Source: Diadophis punctatus similis
Taxonomy: Eukaryota; Chordata; Lepidosauria; Squamata; Dipsadidae
Length of the DNA: 64,000 nucleotides
Direction of reading: 5' to 3'
NCBI GenBank assembly: GCA_023053685.1
Contig: JALIGW010000003.1
Coordinates: forward strand, 43,222,496 to 43,286,495
The notes beneath the pieces were generated by a model, which saw only the letters and a list, made by a program, of their open reading frames with translations, did no database searches and was not told the origin of the DNA. Position 1 is the first letter of the stretch. Each line of letters opens with the position of its first letter. Positions 47,883 through 59,219 of this stretch are shown here, piece by piece. The position numbers and the translations under genes were made by a program.

Positions 47883-47975
47883 ACTTTTTATTTTTATTTT
47901 ATTGTGTTATTTTAATCAGATTTCTATACCACCCATCTCACTTGCATAATTCTGGGCAATTTTACAAATAAAATT
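47883..47975 (-). mobile_element. L2-type LINE 3' end
   Basis: A T-rich run, then TTCTATACCACCCATCTCAC and ATTCTGGGCAATTTTACAAA, a worn reverse complement of the L2 3' hairpin. Confidence 0.6.
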
Positions 47976-49956
47976 TTGCTGCAGATACTTCTTGATATAC
48001 GACATTTACTGCACATTGCATTAAACTACCTGCATATTATTAATTTATTATTAATTTAATAAATATTATTAATTTATTAATTTAAAATTAATAAAATAGC
48101 TTTTATTAATTTTTAATAACAGTTGTGGGCATTTTTAATAAAATTTGGATTTAAAGAAACACAGTTTGAAAACCCCTGATTTGATGTCTGTTATATTTGA
48201 TATTACTCATCCCTTAATAATTGTCTAATACTTATAAATTTGGTCTCTTCATTGAAAAGCAAAATAGTTACAAACACCTTTTCATAGAAATAAATTGTAT
48301 AGCTCATGTAGCTCAAAAGCTTCTATATTGATGTCCATGAATGTTGTCATGCATCTTCTGTTTACAATGTTCCAACTTCCCAGTCTGACTTTTAAAAAAT
48401 AAATAACCATTACAAGTTTCCAGGTTTCCAAATGATGTTCAGACATTAGGGCCACATAGGGGGTCAGTCGTTCCTTTCACAGTCTTAATATTAAGACTGA
48501 CCTAAGCGTTCTCTTTCTTCCAGTTCCCAGAACTGAGAAGCCTAGCTTTCAGCTAAGATTTATACGGAGGGAGAGAGACCACATTGGATTAATGTCAGAT
48601 GCCATTTTAAACCCAGTTACAATAATTCTCAGTTGAATGATGGAAACAACTGGTGGTATAAATCTAAACTCTGAAATGTGAGCCTTGTGCAGAGTCATTC
48701 TGTTTTGCCTTTCTTTAAGGATGACACTGTACATCCAAAGGTTTAGTGCCTGAATGTCTAATTGCTGTGATAGTGTTAATGACCACAGATGCCTCTTTAA
48801 AAAGAAGATGCTTTCACAGCAGAGCTAAGACAGGCATGGCAGGTGACAGCCCTGTCAAACATGTGAGATTAAAAACTGCCATAGCTAAGTTTTGACATTT
48901 CTATTTCTGCAGCTCCACCTCACTTCACCTATGAATGATGGCTCCAATGTTTCTTAGATCCCCCCCTCTATTTGGCCTTCTAGCATACTGTGAAGACCTG
49001 TTTTTTTATCCCTGGGTACTGGGGCCAGGAAATTAATGGAGCCCTGGCATTTGTGTGGGTGACATGTTAGTCTGATTTATTTTTTATAGAAGCCTTGACT
49101 TGTTCTTTTTTATTGATCTGGATTAAGGAATATATTTTTATCTTACATCACTGCCCACAGGTCCACTTGTGAAGTGCGCGGTCATATAAATTTCATATAT
49201 AAATTAAAAATTATTTATTAATACATTTATTTATTTAGTACATTTCTATAAAGAGGAGTTTGATTGAAGGGAACTTGGAAGTTCTGAGAAAACAATCATT
49301 TTTTTTCTTTCTTAGTAACAAGCTGGCTACAATAATATATTTATTTAATAAGTTATATCTATTATGAAGGCCTATATGCAGGTAATATGAACTGCAATCT
49401 ATAGAATTTGATTTGTGTGCAAGCTGAACATCTGCAGAGAGTAAGGAAGTTGATCTTGATAAAAATATGCAAGAATTGTTGCCTAGGAAAAAAAGGGGCT
49501 GAGGCATATATTAAGTCCAGAACTGTGAAATAACATTGCAAAGGAACTCAGGGAGATGCTCCCTAATTAATTGAAATATAAGGAGGAGATACAGCACAAT
49601 CAGACTTGCAAGATTCTGTTATTATAGCCAATCTCAGTAAAAGTAGATTCATCCTTTCTGTGGAGTTGATTTTCTAGTCTTATCTACTTATCTGATATTA
49701 TCTGAACTCATCAGATGATCCATCAATCCTAGCTGATTCACCATCTGTATCATCTTATTTGAGCTACTGAGGTCATAGTTTTCCACTGTTCCGTCTTTGC
49801 AAACCTGGTAAAGCAGATAGCAAGGTACTGGTGAGATCACTTAGTCAAACATGTGTTATAATCTTTCCTATAGCTGTCAATGCTCATACCATGGGGGCAA
49901 GCTTATGTGAGTACCTTTATTCCAAACCTAAACATCTCCGGAAGGTTCAGTTTCTC
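47976..49956. other. Unique AT-rich non-coding sequence
   Basis: About 2 kb. A TTAATTTATTAATTTAA-type low-complexity patch lies at 48040-48110. No exons or transposons recognised. Confidence 0.5.
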
Positions 49957-50057
49957 ATAAATTATAAAGCACAGAGATTAATCTAGCTCAAAAGGCCTCC
50001 AGCACTTTTTTATAAATTATAAAGCACAGAGATTAATCTAGCTCAAAAGGCCTCCAG
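49957..50057 (+). repeat. Exact 46-bp direct repeat
   Basis: 49957-50002 and 50012-50057 are identical over 46 bp (start ATAAATTATAAAGCACAGAG, end GGCCTCCAG), separated by CACTTTTTT. The period is 55 bp. Confidence 0.95.
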
Positions 50058-50283
50058 GGAATCTTAGAATTCATTTTACTTAGTGTAATACCAACTGCCT
50101 TAGTCTTCCAGAAGCTACACAGATTTCACTTTCAAATGACAGATGCCTTCTAGGCATTTCCTCTAGCCAGAAGGGAATCTTGACTCTTTACTTCTTGCTT
50201 GGATACTGACAGCAGATTCAGCAAACCAATTCCTAAAGTCTCAGGAAAGTGAACCATTCCTTATAGCATGATGGATAGCAATA

Positions 50284-50400
50284 CAGGTTATCCTTGCTTA
50301 CTGACCACTCATTTAGCAACTATTCAAAATTATGACAGTGCGACCATGATTTAAGTGTTTGGCAACTTGTGCGCATTTACAATAGTCACAGCATATGATG
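50284..50400. mobile_element. Left half of TA-target MITE
   Basis: TA then CAGGTTATCCTTGCTTACTG, CCACTCATTTAGCAACTATT and TGCGACCATGAT match the family at 46581-46958 and 60062-60464. No right terminus follows. Confidence 0.6.
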
Positions 50401-51200
50401 GAATGTAGTTTGGAGGTGGATTTCTAGGAGCGAGCCTGCTTTTTTGCTACCCCTCCTGGCTGCTTCCTGGATCATGACTCTTGTCCTAGAGCCAAACACA
50501 TGCTCCAGAACCACCCACCTTTTCCCTATAGCCTTGGAATACAACATTCTTTCTGATTCTTACCAAACATTTGTTTAACTTATTGAGCCTTATCTCATGA
50601 TGATGCCCAACTGTGGCCACTTATCTCTCTGATCCTTGTCTTTTCACACTTGAACTACAAGTCTATATGTGTACGATCTTAAAATTAAGCCAAATTACAT
50701 TTAGTTCAAACTATTCTTTAGTTTTAATAACAGCCACTTTATTGCGGGTTCGAGGGTTATTTGTATGTGCTCATCCTGCCAAATGATAAAAAAGATTTTA
50801 CCACATAATTAATATAAATCTGCACCTGTTAATACCCTGTAATGTCATCTCAAGTGATGAAGAAAACCTTGCCACAACTTATTGTATCTAATCTGAAACC
50901 TACATTCTAGAATGAATGGTGAAATTATTTTTAGTATGAAATGAGAAATTTCAAGGGGGCATCTCTGACCAAGCAACCAAATTATCATATATAATCACAC
51001 TCTCTATTTTATTTCTCATTCTTACTCTTTTAGAATTACATTGATTCCTAATGTTAAACATGTACTATATATTTCTCCAACCTAAAGCCTTATCAATGTC
51101 TTGGATTTCAATTCCTATGTTTTTGAAAACTGGAATTATAAAAAGTGTAGCCCAACATACAAGAAAGACCTAAGATTGGGAAATATTATGTAGGATGTAA
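50401..51200. other. Unique non-coding sequence
   Basis: No recognised element. Confidence 0.45.
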
Positions 51201-51204
51201 GATT

Positions 51205-51375
51205 AATTGAGTGATATTGGGCCAGTCACACTCCCTCAGTCCAACCCACCAACTCACAGGGTTGTTCTTGTGGGGAAAATAGGGGAAGGAAGGAATATTG
51301 TGTGTTCATCACCTTCAGTTACTTAGAAAGTAATAAAGGCAACAAAATCTAATAAATAAATGAATAAATAAACAA
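51205..51375 (+). mobile_element. SINE 3' portion
   Basis: GGGCCAGTCACACTCCCTCA, CCAACCCACCAACTCACAGG, GTTGTTCTTGTGGGGAAAAT and an AATAAAGGCAAC..AAATAAATGAATAAAT tail match the downstream half of the SINE type begun at 45130. Confidence 0.75.
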
Positions 51376-52057
51376 TTACAGAGAGTCAAAAATACATGAA
51401 GTCTTATTATTGTATAATCATGACATGTTCAGAGTTTTGGGCTACAAATTTTCCCTGAGGTATCTGTGGGGAATCTTATGGCTAGTTTTTTTTTAACTGG
51501 TATTTATTATGTTAAGAAATACTTATCTTCTAAGATATGAGTCTTTTATATAATATCTTTTTGCCACTCAGGCGTACTGCAAATGTTTCCCTTGCTACCA
51601 AAGCATTATCTTTCCTAATGAGCAAGGAAACACCGGAGAACAGAACAGCCCATTTTTCTTTGTCACTGTGTGCAGATCAGAACATTCCAATTTGGTAAAT
51701 GTTTCAATGAATTGGTTCAATGTTAGTATGCATAAAAGTCACAGAGTGATAGAGAAATGACGGAGGGAACGCAAAGGATATGGAATAATTAGGTAATACT
51801 TCTTAGAAAATCAATAGAGGGTGAATCTTTCCTTCATAATGCCCAAAGTTACAACCTGAGGATGAAGACATAATATTCTAAGAATGGATTATGAACAAGG
51901 CCAAACTACATTGACTTATTCATGATGTTTTGTAGAATGAGTGCAGAAATATTTGCAAAAATTATTGGCAGATCAGCAGGAACTTTTTCCCTCCCCAACA
52001 GACATACATATGATACTGAGGCTTCATGCCTGCAATTTATATTACCCCAAATCATCA
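51376..52057. other. Unique non-coding sequence
   Basis: No recognised element. Confidence 0.45.
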
Positions 52058-52065
52058 TCATAATC

Positions 52066-52313
52066 CAGGGGTGAAATGCTACCGGTTTGGCCCGGTTCGG
52101 GCATATCGGTAGCAGCGGCCGCTGGTGGTTTGGAAAACCGGTAGGGGCGGCAGCATGAGCCTCTGCCCACCCACCCGGATGTCACCATTTTCTTGTTTTT
52201 AACCCTCTGCGCATGCGCAAAACCTTCTGCGCATGCGCAGAGGGTGAAAAAGCATGCACGACGGTGGCGCGCACTTCCGAACCGGTAGGGAAGGTAAGTA
52301 GATTTTACCACTG
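52066..52313. mobile_element. hAT MITE (248 bp) with double CpG palindrome
   Basis: Starts CAGGGGTGAAATGCTACC, ends TAGATTTTACCACTG, flanked by TCATAATC (52058-52065) and TCATAATT (52314-52321). Arms 52202-52218 and 52229-52245 are perfect 17-bp reverse complements, each holding TGCGCATGCGCA (52208-52219, 52228-52239). ACCGG repeats lie near both ends. Confidence 0.88.
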
Positions 52314-52321
52314 TCATAATT

Positions 52322-53005
52322 CATAATCAAATGAATAGGAAGCAAAATAGGGATAGAGTTAAAGTTCCCTGGCTTTTCAAATGCATATATTGATCATCTA
52401 TAAGTATGTCTATGCCTACAGGTATCTTTCATGCCATGTTATATAATTCAATTATATACTTGCTACTCTTTCTTTTCCTTTCTTCCTCTTTCTCTTTGGG
52501 TGGGGAGAGATCTCACTTTTAAAATAGCTTCCGAGGGGGCATTGAGGGTTTAGCTCAGAACAGAGGTCTATGTAATAAATGAAAAAGAAAACTACCGTAA
52601 ATCACTAGGGCAGAACCACATGGCTGAATTCAAGCGTAGCTGTGCCCAAACTCCTCTCACATTCTAAGACATTTGCCTGATTTCAGAGAAGAGAAGGTTA
52701 AACCATTTCAAACACAATAAGAATGAGTGTTTGTCTCAATCCAGAAACTTAAATAGTATCATAGAATAAGTAGTAGATGAGAGTTTCTTTCAAATGGAAT
52801 CAAATGAATTGTTTCTCAAGGGGACTTGAAAGTGAAAAAGCGAGAGCAGATGGTAGCTGTACTGCTTTATAATACCATTGGCTTTAGCATTAGTTGAATG
52901 AAATGTTGAATTCCACCAGCTGAGGACCTGATTAATGGTGTGAGGGGAAAAAAAAGAAATATTACATTGATTTGTGTATGATTTCAGAACAATATCCCAA
53001 ACAGT
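52322..53005. other. Unique non-coding sequence
   Basis: No recognised element. Confidence 0.45.
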
Positions 53006-53006
53006 T

Positions 53007-53133
53007 TTCCTTCCTTCCTTCCTTCCTTCCTTCCTTCCTTCCTTCCTTCCTTCCTTCCTTCCTTCCTTCCTTCCTTCCTTCCTTCCTCCCTCCCTCCCTC
53101 CCTCCCTCCCTCCATTCATTCATTCATTCATTC
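53007..53133. repeat. Compound (TTCC)n(CTCC)n(ATTC)n microsatellite
   Basis: About 20 TTCC units, about six CTCC units and five ATTC units, all pyrimidine except the last block. On the minus strand this resembles the compound array at 40931-41086. Confidence 0.95.
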
Positions 53134-53980
53134 GAAAGAAATTTCAAATTCTTTTTAGCATTTTTGAAAATCTTGACCCCTATAAATAATTTTTAGAAGC
53201 CTTTGAAAAACATCTGAGCTGTTTCTGTGGAAATATGTTAGTGTCAGAAAGTGGAGGGCTATCTAATAAAGTAAAAGTGACTAACATTCCAAGAGATGCA
53301 GTTGGACAGAGTTAGGTTAACAATAGAGATTCTTTGAAAGTCAAAGTTCTATACAATCAATCCAGAAGGAGGTACCAAGGACACTTCTGTGTACCGGTAA
53401 CTAGCAGAAGGCATTATAGGAAAGAGTTTGTTTGTTTGTTTACCCTTGGAGAAAAAGAGCCAATACTATCTTGCCATTCCTAGCCAAAAATTCAGCACAA
53501 ATATGTCTCAGCCAATCGGCATTCAACTGCTAGATGTGTCTTGGCTATCCACTCACCTCACAAAATAAGTAAATATTCTACCTTCCATAATAAAAGTAAA
53601 AATTAGATGTTTGGTGTGCCCATAGCAATAAGTTACAAACTTTATATGCAGCTCAGATTGAACTTTTTATGCCTACTGATATCCAGCCATCTCTCTGGAA
53701 TAGCTGGAGCTAGAAGTAGAGATAAACCAGGCATTTTACTACTGGCTGTGCCAACAGCAACTTCAACACCAACACTTGCTATTTACAAACAGGAAGTCCC
53801 TTGTGATGATAAACTCAAAACAAACAAAAGAGAAAGCTGACAATACCTGCAACATGATCCTGTGTAAAGGTGGAGGAATTTACTCTGTGGTTGGATTTTC
53901 TGATCATGTTTTATTGGGTTGCTGGTTAATTAGTTGTATTATTATTTCAAATTATTTCATTTTATAATAAGATTGAGTTT
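53134..53980. other. Unique non-coding sequence
   Basis: No recognised element; two overlapping short frames at 53607-53967 have no motif. Confidence 0.45.
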
Positions 53981-53983
53981 TTT

Positions 53984-53985
<2 letters not shown>

Positions 53986-54042
<57 letters not shown>

Positions 54043-56075
54043 TTTGGTAGCTTTTCTATGCCGCCCAACTCCCACAGGACTCAGGGCGGCGTACAACATT
54101 TTATACAAAAACTCCAAACAAAATTATTAAAAGCACTTAAAAACAATTAAATACAATTAAAAATATAAATATACACACATCATACATACATGGGGGAGAC
54201 ATCAGATATAAATCGTCTCAACTCACCCCTGCCTGCAGGAAGAGCCATGTCTTAATGGCTTTTCGGAAGGCCAGCAAGGTGGGGATGGTTCGGATCTCTG
54301 GGGGAAGTTGGTTCCAGAGAGCAGGGGCCCCCACAGAGAAGGCCCTCCCCCTAGGCCCCGCCAGTCGGCACTGTTTGGCTGACGGGACCTGGAGGAGACC
54401 CACTCTGTGGGACCTAACCGGTCGAAGGGAGGAATGCGGCAGAATGAGGTCCCGGAGATAGCCTGGTCCTAAGCCATGTAGGGCTTTAAAGATGATGATC
54501 AGCACCTTGAATTGTACCTGGAGACCAATGGGCAGCCAATGCAGCTGGCGGAGTATAGGTGTTACGTGGGTGTACCTTGAAACACCCACCACAGCACGCG
54601 CAGCTGCATTTTGCACCAGTTGAAGTCTCCGAATACTCTTCAGGGGCAGCCCCATGTAGAGCGCATTGCAGTAGTCCAATCTAGAGGTGACAAGGGCATG
54701 AGTGACCGTGAGTAGAGCCTCCTTCTCCAAGTATGGTCGCAATTGGTGCACCAGGCGAACCTGTGCAAAAGCCCCCCTAGCCACAGCTGTAAGATGTTGA
54801 TCTAATTTTAGCTGTGGATCTAGGAGGACTCCCAAATTGTGAACCCGTTCTGAGGGAGTTAATTTTTCTCCCTCAAGAACCAAGGAGGGACAGTTGTCAT
54901 GGTCCTTAGGAGGCAATATCCAGAGCCACTCAGTCTTGTCGGGGTTGAGTCTAAGTCTGTTCCTCCCCATCCAGATCCTAACGTCATCCAGGCACTGGCA
55001 CATCACATCAACCGCCTCCCTGAATTTAGACGGGGTGGTAATGTACAGCTGGGTGTCGTCAGCGTACTGTTGGAAACTCACCCCATGTCTACGGATGATC
55101 TCCCCCAGCGGTTTCATGTAAATGTTGAACAGGATGGGTGAGAGGACCAAACCCTGAGGCACCCCATAGGTCAGGGGCCTAGGAGACGACCTCTGCCCAC
55201 CTGCTAACACCGACTGCATCCTATCAGCGAGATAAGAGGAGAACCACCACAAAACGGTGCCTCCCACTCCCAACTCGCCGAGACGATGCAGAAGGATACC
55301 ATGGTCGATGGTATCGAAAGCCGCTGAGAGGTCAAGTAGCACCAGGATGGAGGAGTTACCCCCATCCCGGGCTCGCCAGAGATCATCCATCAGGGTGACC
55401 AAGGCGGTTTCTGTGCTGTAACCGCGCCTGAAACCCGACTGATAGGAATCTAGATGATCAGTTTCCTCCAATAACTGAAGGAGCTGAGAGGCCACCACCT
55501 TCTCCACAACTTTACCTATAAAAGGCAAGTTGGAGATCGGACGAAAGTTCTTCAAATCCGCTGGATCCAGCGAAGGCTTCTTGAGGAGGGGTCTCACCAC
55601 CGCAACTTTTAACGGTTGCGGTACGGAGCCCTCCCTCAGAGAAGCGTTGACAACCGCCTGGATCCAGCCGCATGCCACCTCTCTGCTGGCGGAGACCAGC
55701 CAGGAGGGGCACGGGTCCAATAAACAGGTGGCAGAACTCATAGCCCCCACAGACTTGTCCACGTCCTCAGGAGAAACAGGCTCAAACTCCTCCCATAATG
55801 TTAAACCAAGACTTGCCCCTGTCAACTCAATGGACTCTGCCCAGCTAGAGTCCAGGTTCGACCGAATCTGAGCGACTTTATCCGTCAGAAACTGCGAGTA
55901 TTCCTCAGCTCTACCTTGCAAGTGTTCCTCGCTCCCCCCTTTAGCAAGGAGGGCGCGAGTCACCCTAAACAAGGCGGCTGGATGAGAATCTGCGGACGCA
56001 ATAAGAGCGGAAAAATGAGATCGTTTTGCCGTCCTTATCGCCACTAAATAAGACTTTATTGTAAACATTGTAGGT
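53986..56075 (-). mobile_element. L2-type (CR1/L2 group) LINE, 5'-truncated
   Basis: On the minus strand: a 616-codon ORF2 segment, a 3' UTR of about 170 bp with the hairpin GCCGCCCTGAGTCCTGTGGG..GGGCGGC, and an (AAAT)n tail (53986-54045). The 5' end is cut within the linker between endonuclease and reverse transcriptase. Seven shorter relics of the same group occur elsewhere in this window. Confidence 0.88.
54218..56068 (-). CDS. L2-type LINE ORF2, reverse transcriptase and C-terminal domain
   Basis: A 616-residue frame without stops. It opens with linker sequence (YLVAIRTAKRSHFSALI), then reverse transcriptase: RPLLKKPSLDP and NFRPISNLPF at about 159-182, palm motif A FDTIDH at 251-256, YGVPQG at 301-306 and the catalytic YADD at 335-338. 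The C-terminal part has LDYCNALYMGLP, WLPIGLQVQFKVL and GAPALWNQLPPEI. In life this enzyme primes cDNA synthesis at a nicked chromosome. The endonuclease is missing because the copy is 5' truncated, and the first ATG is not the natural start. VPQG is followed by LVLS where relatives, including the CR1 copy here, have SVL. An open frame implies a recent insertion; the copy itself cannot be autonomous. Confidence 0.85.
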   Translation of the reverse strand: MFTIKSYLVAIRTAKRSHFSALIASADSHPAALFRVTRALLAKGGSEEHLQGRAEEYSQFLTDKVAQIRSNLDSSWAESIELTGASLGLTLWEEFEPVSPEDVDKSVGAMSSATCLLDPCPSWLVSASREVACGWIQAVVNASLREGSVPQPLKVAVVRPLLKKPSLDPADLKNFRPISNLPFIGKVVEKVVASQLLQLLEETDHLDSYQSGFRRGYSTETALVTLMDDLWRARDGGNSSILVLLDLSAAFDTIDHGILLHRLGELGVGGTVLWWFSSYLADRMQSVLAGGQRSSPRPLTYGVPQGLVLSPILFNIYMKPLGEIIRRHGVSFQQYADDTQLYITTPSKFREAVDVMCQCLDDVRIWMGRNRLRLNPDKTEWLWILPPKDHDNCPSLVLEGEKLTPSERVHNLGVLLDPQLKLDQHLTAVARGAFAQVRLVHQLRPYLEKEALLTVTHALVTSRLDYCNALYMGLPLKSIRRLQLVQNAAARAVVGVSRYTHVTPILRQLHWLPIGLQVQFKVLIIIFKALHGLGPGYLRDLILPHSSLRPVRSHRVGLLQVPSAKQCRLAGPRGRAFSVGAPALWNQLPPEIRTIPTLLAFRKAIKTWLFLQAGVS

Positions 56076-56131
56076 TATATTGGTGAATTTTACATTGTTG
56101 GGAAAAATATTAGATAGATGGATGAATTGAT

Positions 56132-56186
<55 letters not shown>

Positions 56187-56222
56187 GATAGAGTGATAGA
56201 GTGATAGAGTGATAGAGTGATA
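56132..56222. repeat. (GATA)n and (GATAGAGT)n microsatellite
   Basis: About 14 GATA units (56132-56188) grade into four GATAGAGT octamers. Further loose GAT-rich sequence continues to 56260. Confidence 0.95.
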
Positions 56223-56264
56223 CATAGATTGATGACAGATCGATTTATGATAGATCATAAATGG

Positions 56265-56304
56265 ATTTTGTCTGGTCTGAGTCTCACTAATTCCCACTTC
56301 ACCA
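56265..56304 (+). repeat. Left arm of exact 40-bp inverted repeat
   Basis: Begins ATTTTGTCTGGTCTGAGTCT; perfect reverse complement of 56699-56738. Confidence 0.95.
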
Positions 56305-56319
56305 TCCACAGGCTCCGGA

Positions 56320-56508
56320 GGTTTTCCTGAAGCCTGGGGAAGCCTGGGGAAGGTGAAAATGATCTCCCCCCACCCTCCAGAAGGCCAAAAATCAGCTGGC
56401 CAAAGCGCACATGTGTGCTGGAGCTGACATAGGGCAATGCCTCGTGTACCCTCAGATATGGCTCCATGTGCCACCTGTGGCACGCATGCCATAGGTTCAC
56501 CATCACGG
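56320..56508. mobile_element. hAT MITE, right-hand part
   Basis: GGCTCCATGTGCCACCTGTG, GCACGCATGCCATAGGTTC and ACCATCACGG match the right end of 1363-1675 (which ends CACTG). No left terminus or octamer duplication is visible, and the piece lies within the loop of the 40-bp inverted repeat. Confidence 0.75.
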
Positions 56509-56698
56509 CTCTAGGATACAAAGAAGCCCCTAAAGTTAACTAAGCAATTTATCATTGCTTTTCTTTGGCTTTTAGTCTAAAAGAAAAAAGAAAAGGTTTT
56601 GGAGTTTAAATAGATAGTCATACTGCACACCTCTTCTGCCACTCCTCAGTCTGAAAACTTGTCCATTTCACTGTTTAAGGCTATATAAAGACTGTAGT

Positions 56699-56738
56699 TG
56701 GTGAAGTGGGAATTAGTGAGACTCAGACCAGACAAAAT
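56699..56738 (-). repeat. Right arm of exact 40-bp inverted repeat
   Basis: Reverse complement of 56265-56304 over all 40 positions; the 394 bp between contain the hAT fragment and unique DNA. Confidence 0.95.
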
Positions 56739-57535
56739 TGTTAGATAAACACTGGGCAGGTGTTTCTACACTCTCAAGGCCAGAAGCAGAACAGCTAAAT
56801 TGCCACAGCTCAATTCCTGCACAAATTGTCTTTAATATATGACTTCTTCTCTGCAGTAAAGCAACTTATCTAGTCATAATTGATTTGTGAAGCTTCTGCT
56901 GTTACCGAACTTTGGGTTGAGACTGAAGATTGGAATTTATTACTGTGCCTGGATGAAGTCTGACAAATTACCTTTTGTTTACTGTCAATGCCCACTAGTC
57001 AATATTACCTTTCCAAATCTTTGGTATCAAAAGTGATAACCTTTTTGATGAATGTGGGTGCTTTCCCATTTGTATTCTCCCTGTGAATTTTCCATAAGTA
57101 TGTTGGGTGGATGGCACTGAAACAAAATACTGAATTAAATAGGCCTTTGACTAAATTTATACAGTCTTTATGTTCTTAGTAGGGATTAATTATCTGCAAA
57201 AGATAATTGAAACTGCAAACAGGTCCCTAAAGGCTTAAAGCAGACTACTCAACCTGATAGCCTCCAAGTGTGTGTACTTTCTGAATCCCCAATAGTGTCC
57301 ATGAGAAATGATCCAGGGAAAGTGGAAATGAGGCCAGAAGATATATGTCATGATCCTTTAATAGAGTTTCCTAGCTATTGAATATGGTTACTTTGATCCA
57401 GTCAAATTGGTCTGGCAAATAGTAACAGCATTTGATCAATAATAAGAATTCTGAAAAGTACTTGTGTTAATTTTGCAACTATATGACTGTCTATCACGAT
57501 AGATCTGCTGTTGACAATGGGGTTTTTTTTTTCAG
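56739..57535. other. Unique non-coding sequence
   Basis: No recognised element. Confidence 0.45.
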
Positions 57536-57537
57536 AT

Positions 57538-57668
57538 TATTAGAGTTGGAAGGGACCTTGTAGGTCATCTAGTCCAACCCCCTGCTCAAGCAGGAGTCCC
57601 TACACCATTTCGGACAAATGGTAGTCCAATCTCCCTTTGAAAGTCTCAAGTGTTGGAGCTCTCACAAC
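57538..57668 (-). mobile_element. CR1 LINE 3' tip
   Basis: TTAGAGTTGGAAGGGACCTT, GTAGGTCATCTAGTCCAACC, CCTGCTCAAGCAGGAGTCCC and CAAGTGTTGGAGCTCTCAC form the reverse complement of the CR1 3' UTR and last codons. Preceded by a poly-T run at 57522. Confidence 0.9.
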
Positions 57669-59215
57669 ACTTCTAGCTCAAAGAAATGAAAATTCCCAAA
57701 ATAGAAGAACAGTAGAAATTAATACTGCAGATATTAAAATTGAAATAAATCTTGTAATTAACAATATGCAATAGTGAGACCAATGTACAAGAATCTGAAA
57801 TTAGTCAAAGTCAACCTGTATATGCAAATACTCAGCAAGGGACCGTGTTAATTAATATGAGGATTTTAATGCAGAATGGATAGCACATGAAACACTAGAA
57901 GCAGTGGCAGAAAAGAAAAAGATGACTTTCATTAAACATTTCTGTTTCTGCATTTAAAAAGAATAATTAGTGCAAAGACATTACTAGAGTTAAAATTAAT
58001 GCCAACAGATATTGGTGCTAAAGGCATTGTCAGTTTAAGAAGCACCTAATTCAGCCAGAACATTTTGCTCCAGGCTACGCTGCAGTATTCAGAATTTAAA
58101 CTTGGGGTGGCATTTTTTTTCCATTTAAAAAAAGGGTTTTCTATAAGATAACTGCTTGTGTACTTTGCAACAAAGGCAGATTTTTCAGTTACAAAGACAG
58201 GCATGAGAATTGATATTCTTCTTCTGAGAACCAATAGATTAACTACAGATGTGGGATAAAACTTGGAAGGCTCACACACTTGCTGCATTTTCATGGTTGT
58301 CTGGTAAAATATTGATTATTGCTGATTGATGCCTCTTTTAGTTTTATTACTAGAAAAAAAATGCAAAATCCATATGATAAAGCAAAAAAATAAGGAACAT
58401 TTTGGTGGCCACCAGCTAAACATATTTTTTCCCCTTGGAGTTAGGGTTGTAATGGTGGCATATAATGCAAATAGATGCATAATTCAGAATGAGTACATTC
58501 AGGATTTTCTAAGAGATCAATGTAAAAAAAAAAAACCCAGACCCTGCATTAAACTCATTTTAGGCTAGACTATAGGTTTTATGTATTTTTATCCTCAGTT
58601 AAATAGGGGCTACGGAAACTGAAAAAGAGGGACTCTGGGAACTGGCACTCAACAAAGGTTGCTCATCCTGGTTCTAAAAATCTGGAGTTCTTATTTGAAA
58701 ATAATTATTTTTCCTATGTATAGCCCCACATTTGTGAACAAAAAAGGTCTGAAAAATATCACATTTGTAAGCAGAAAACATCTCCCTTTTCATTGAAAAG
58801 CGCTGAAATTACACCAGCGATAGTCTGCAACTAAAGAGAGTTTGCCCATAGACTATTAATTTAAATCTTTTCCTAGTCTTCTTTCAAAGGTGTCTGATCT
58901 ATCCCTGCATGAGAGAACTGCAACTAAATGAATGGTAGCTAGAGAGACCACAATACATCTGCTTACAATGCCCCAAAGTAGCATGAATGCAACATCAAAG
59001 AATAACAAGGAAATTATTTAAGATACTTCAAAATCAACCCACATATTCCTATTCAGATTGCAACTGTTCACCATATACACAGCATCACACCTTAAAAATA
59101 AGTGTTTATAATAAATTAAGAAAAACCGGTCAAAACATTGTTCAGGGCATGAAAAACGTTGAAGTGTGAAATATTCAAGATATTTGTATACATTCCTATG
59201 TGGTAGTTCTTTGGG
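57669..59215. other. Unique AT-rich non-coding sequence
   Basis: About 1.5 kb, no recognised element; frames up to 82 codons are featureless. Confidence 0.5.
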
Positions 59216-59219
59216 TTCA

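Noticed and set aside
52972..53196. FLPS-repeat open frames
   Set aside because: Product of the TTCC/CTCC microsatellite.
56132..56222. GATA array as a sign of a snake W chromosome
   Set aside because: Short GATA runs occur on autosomes; one small array says nothing about sex linkage.
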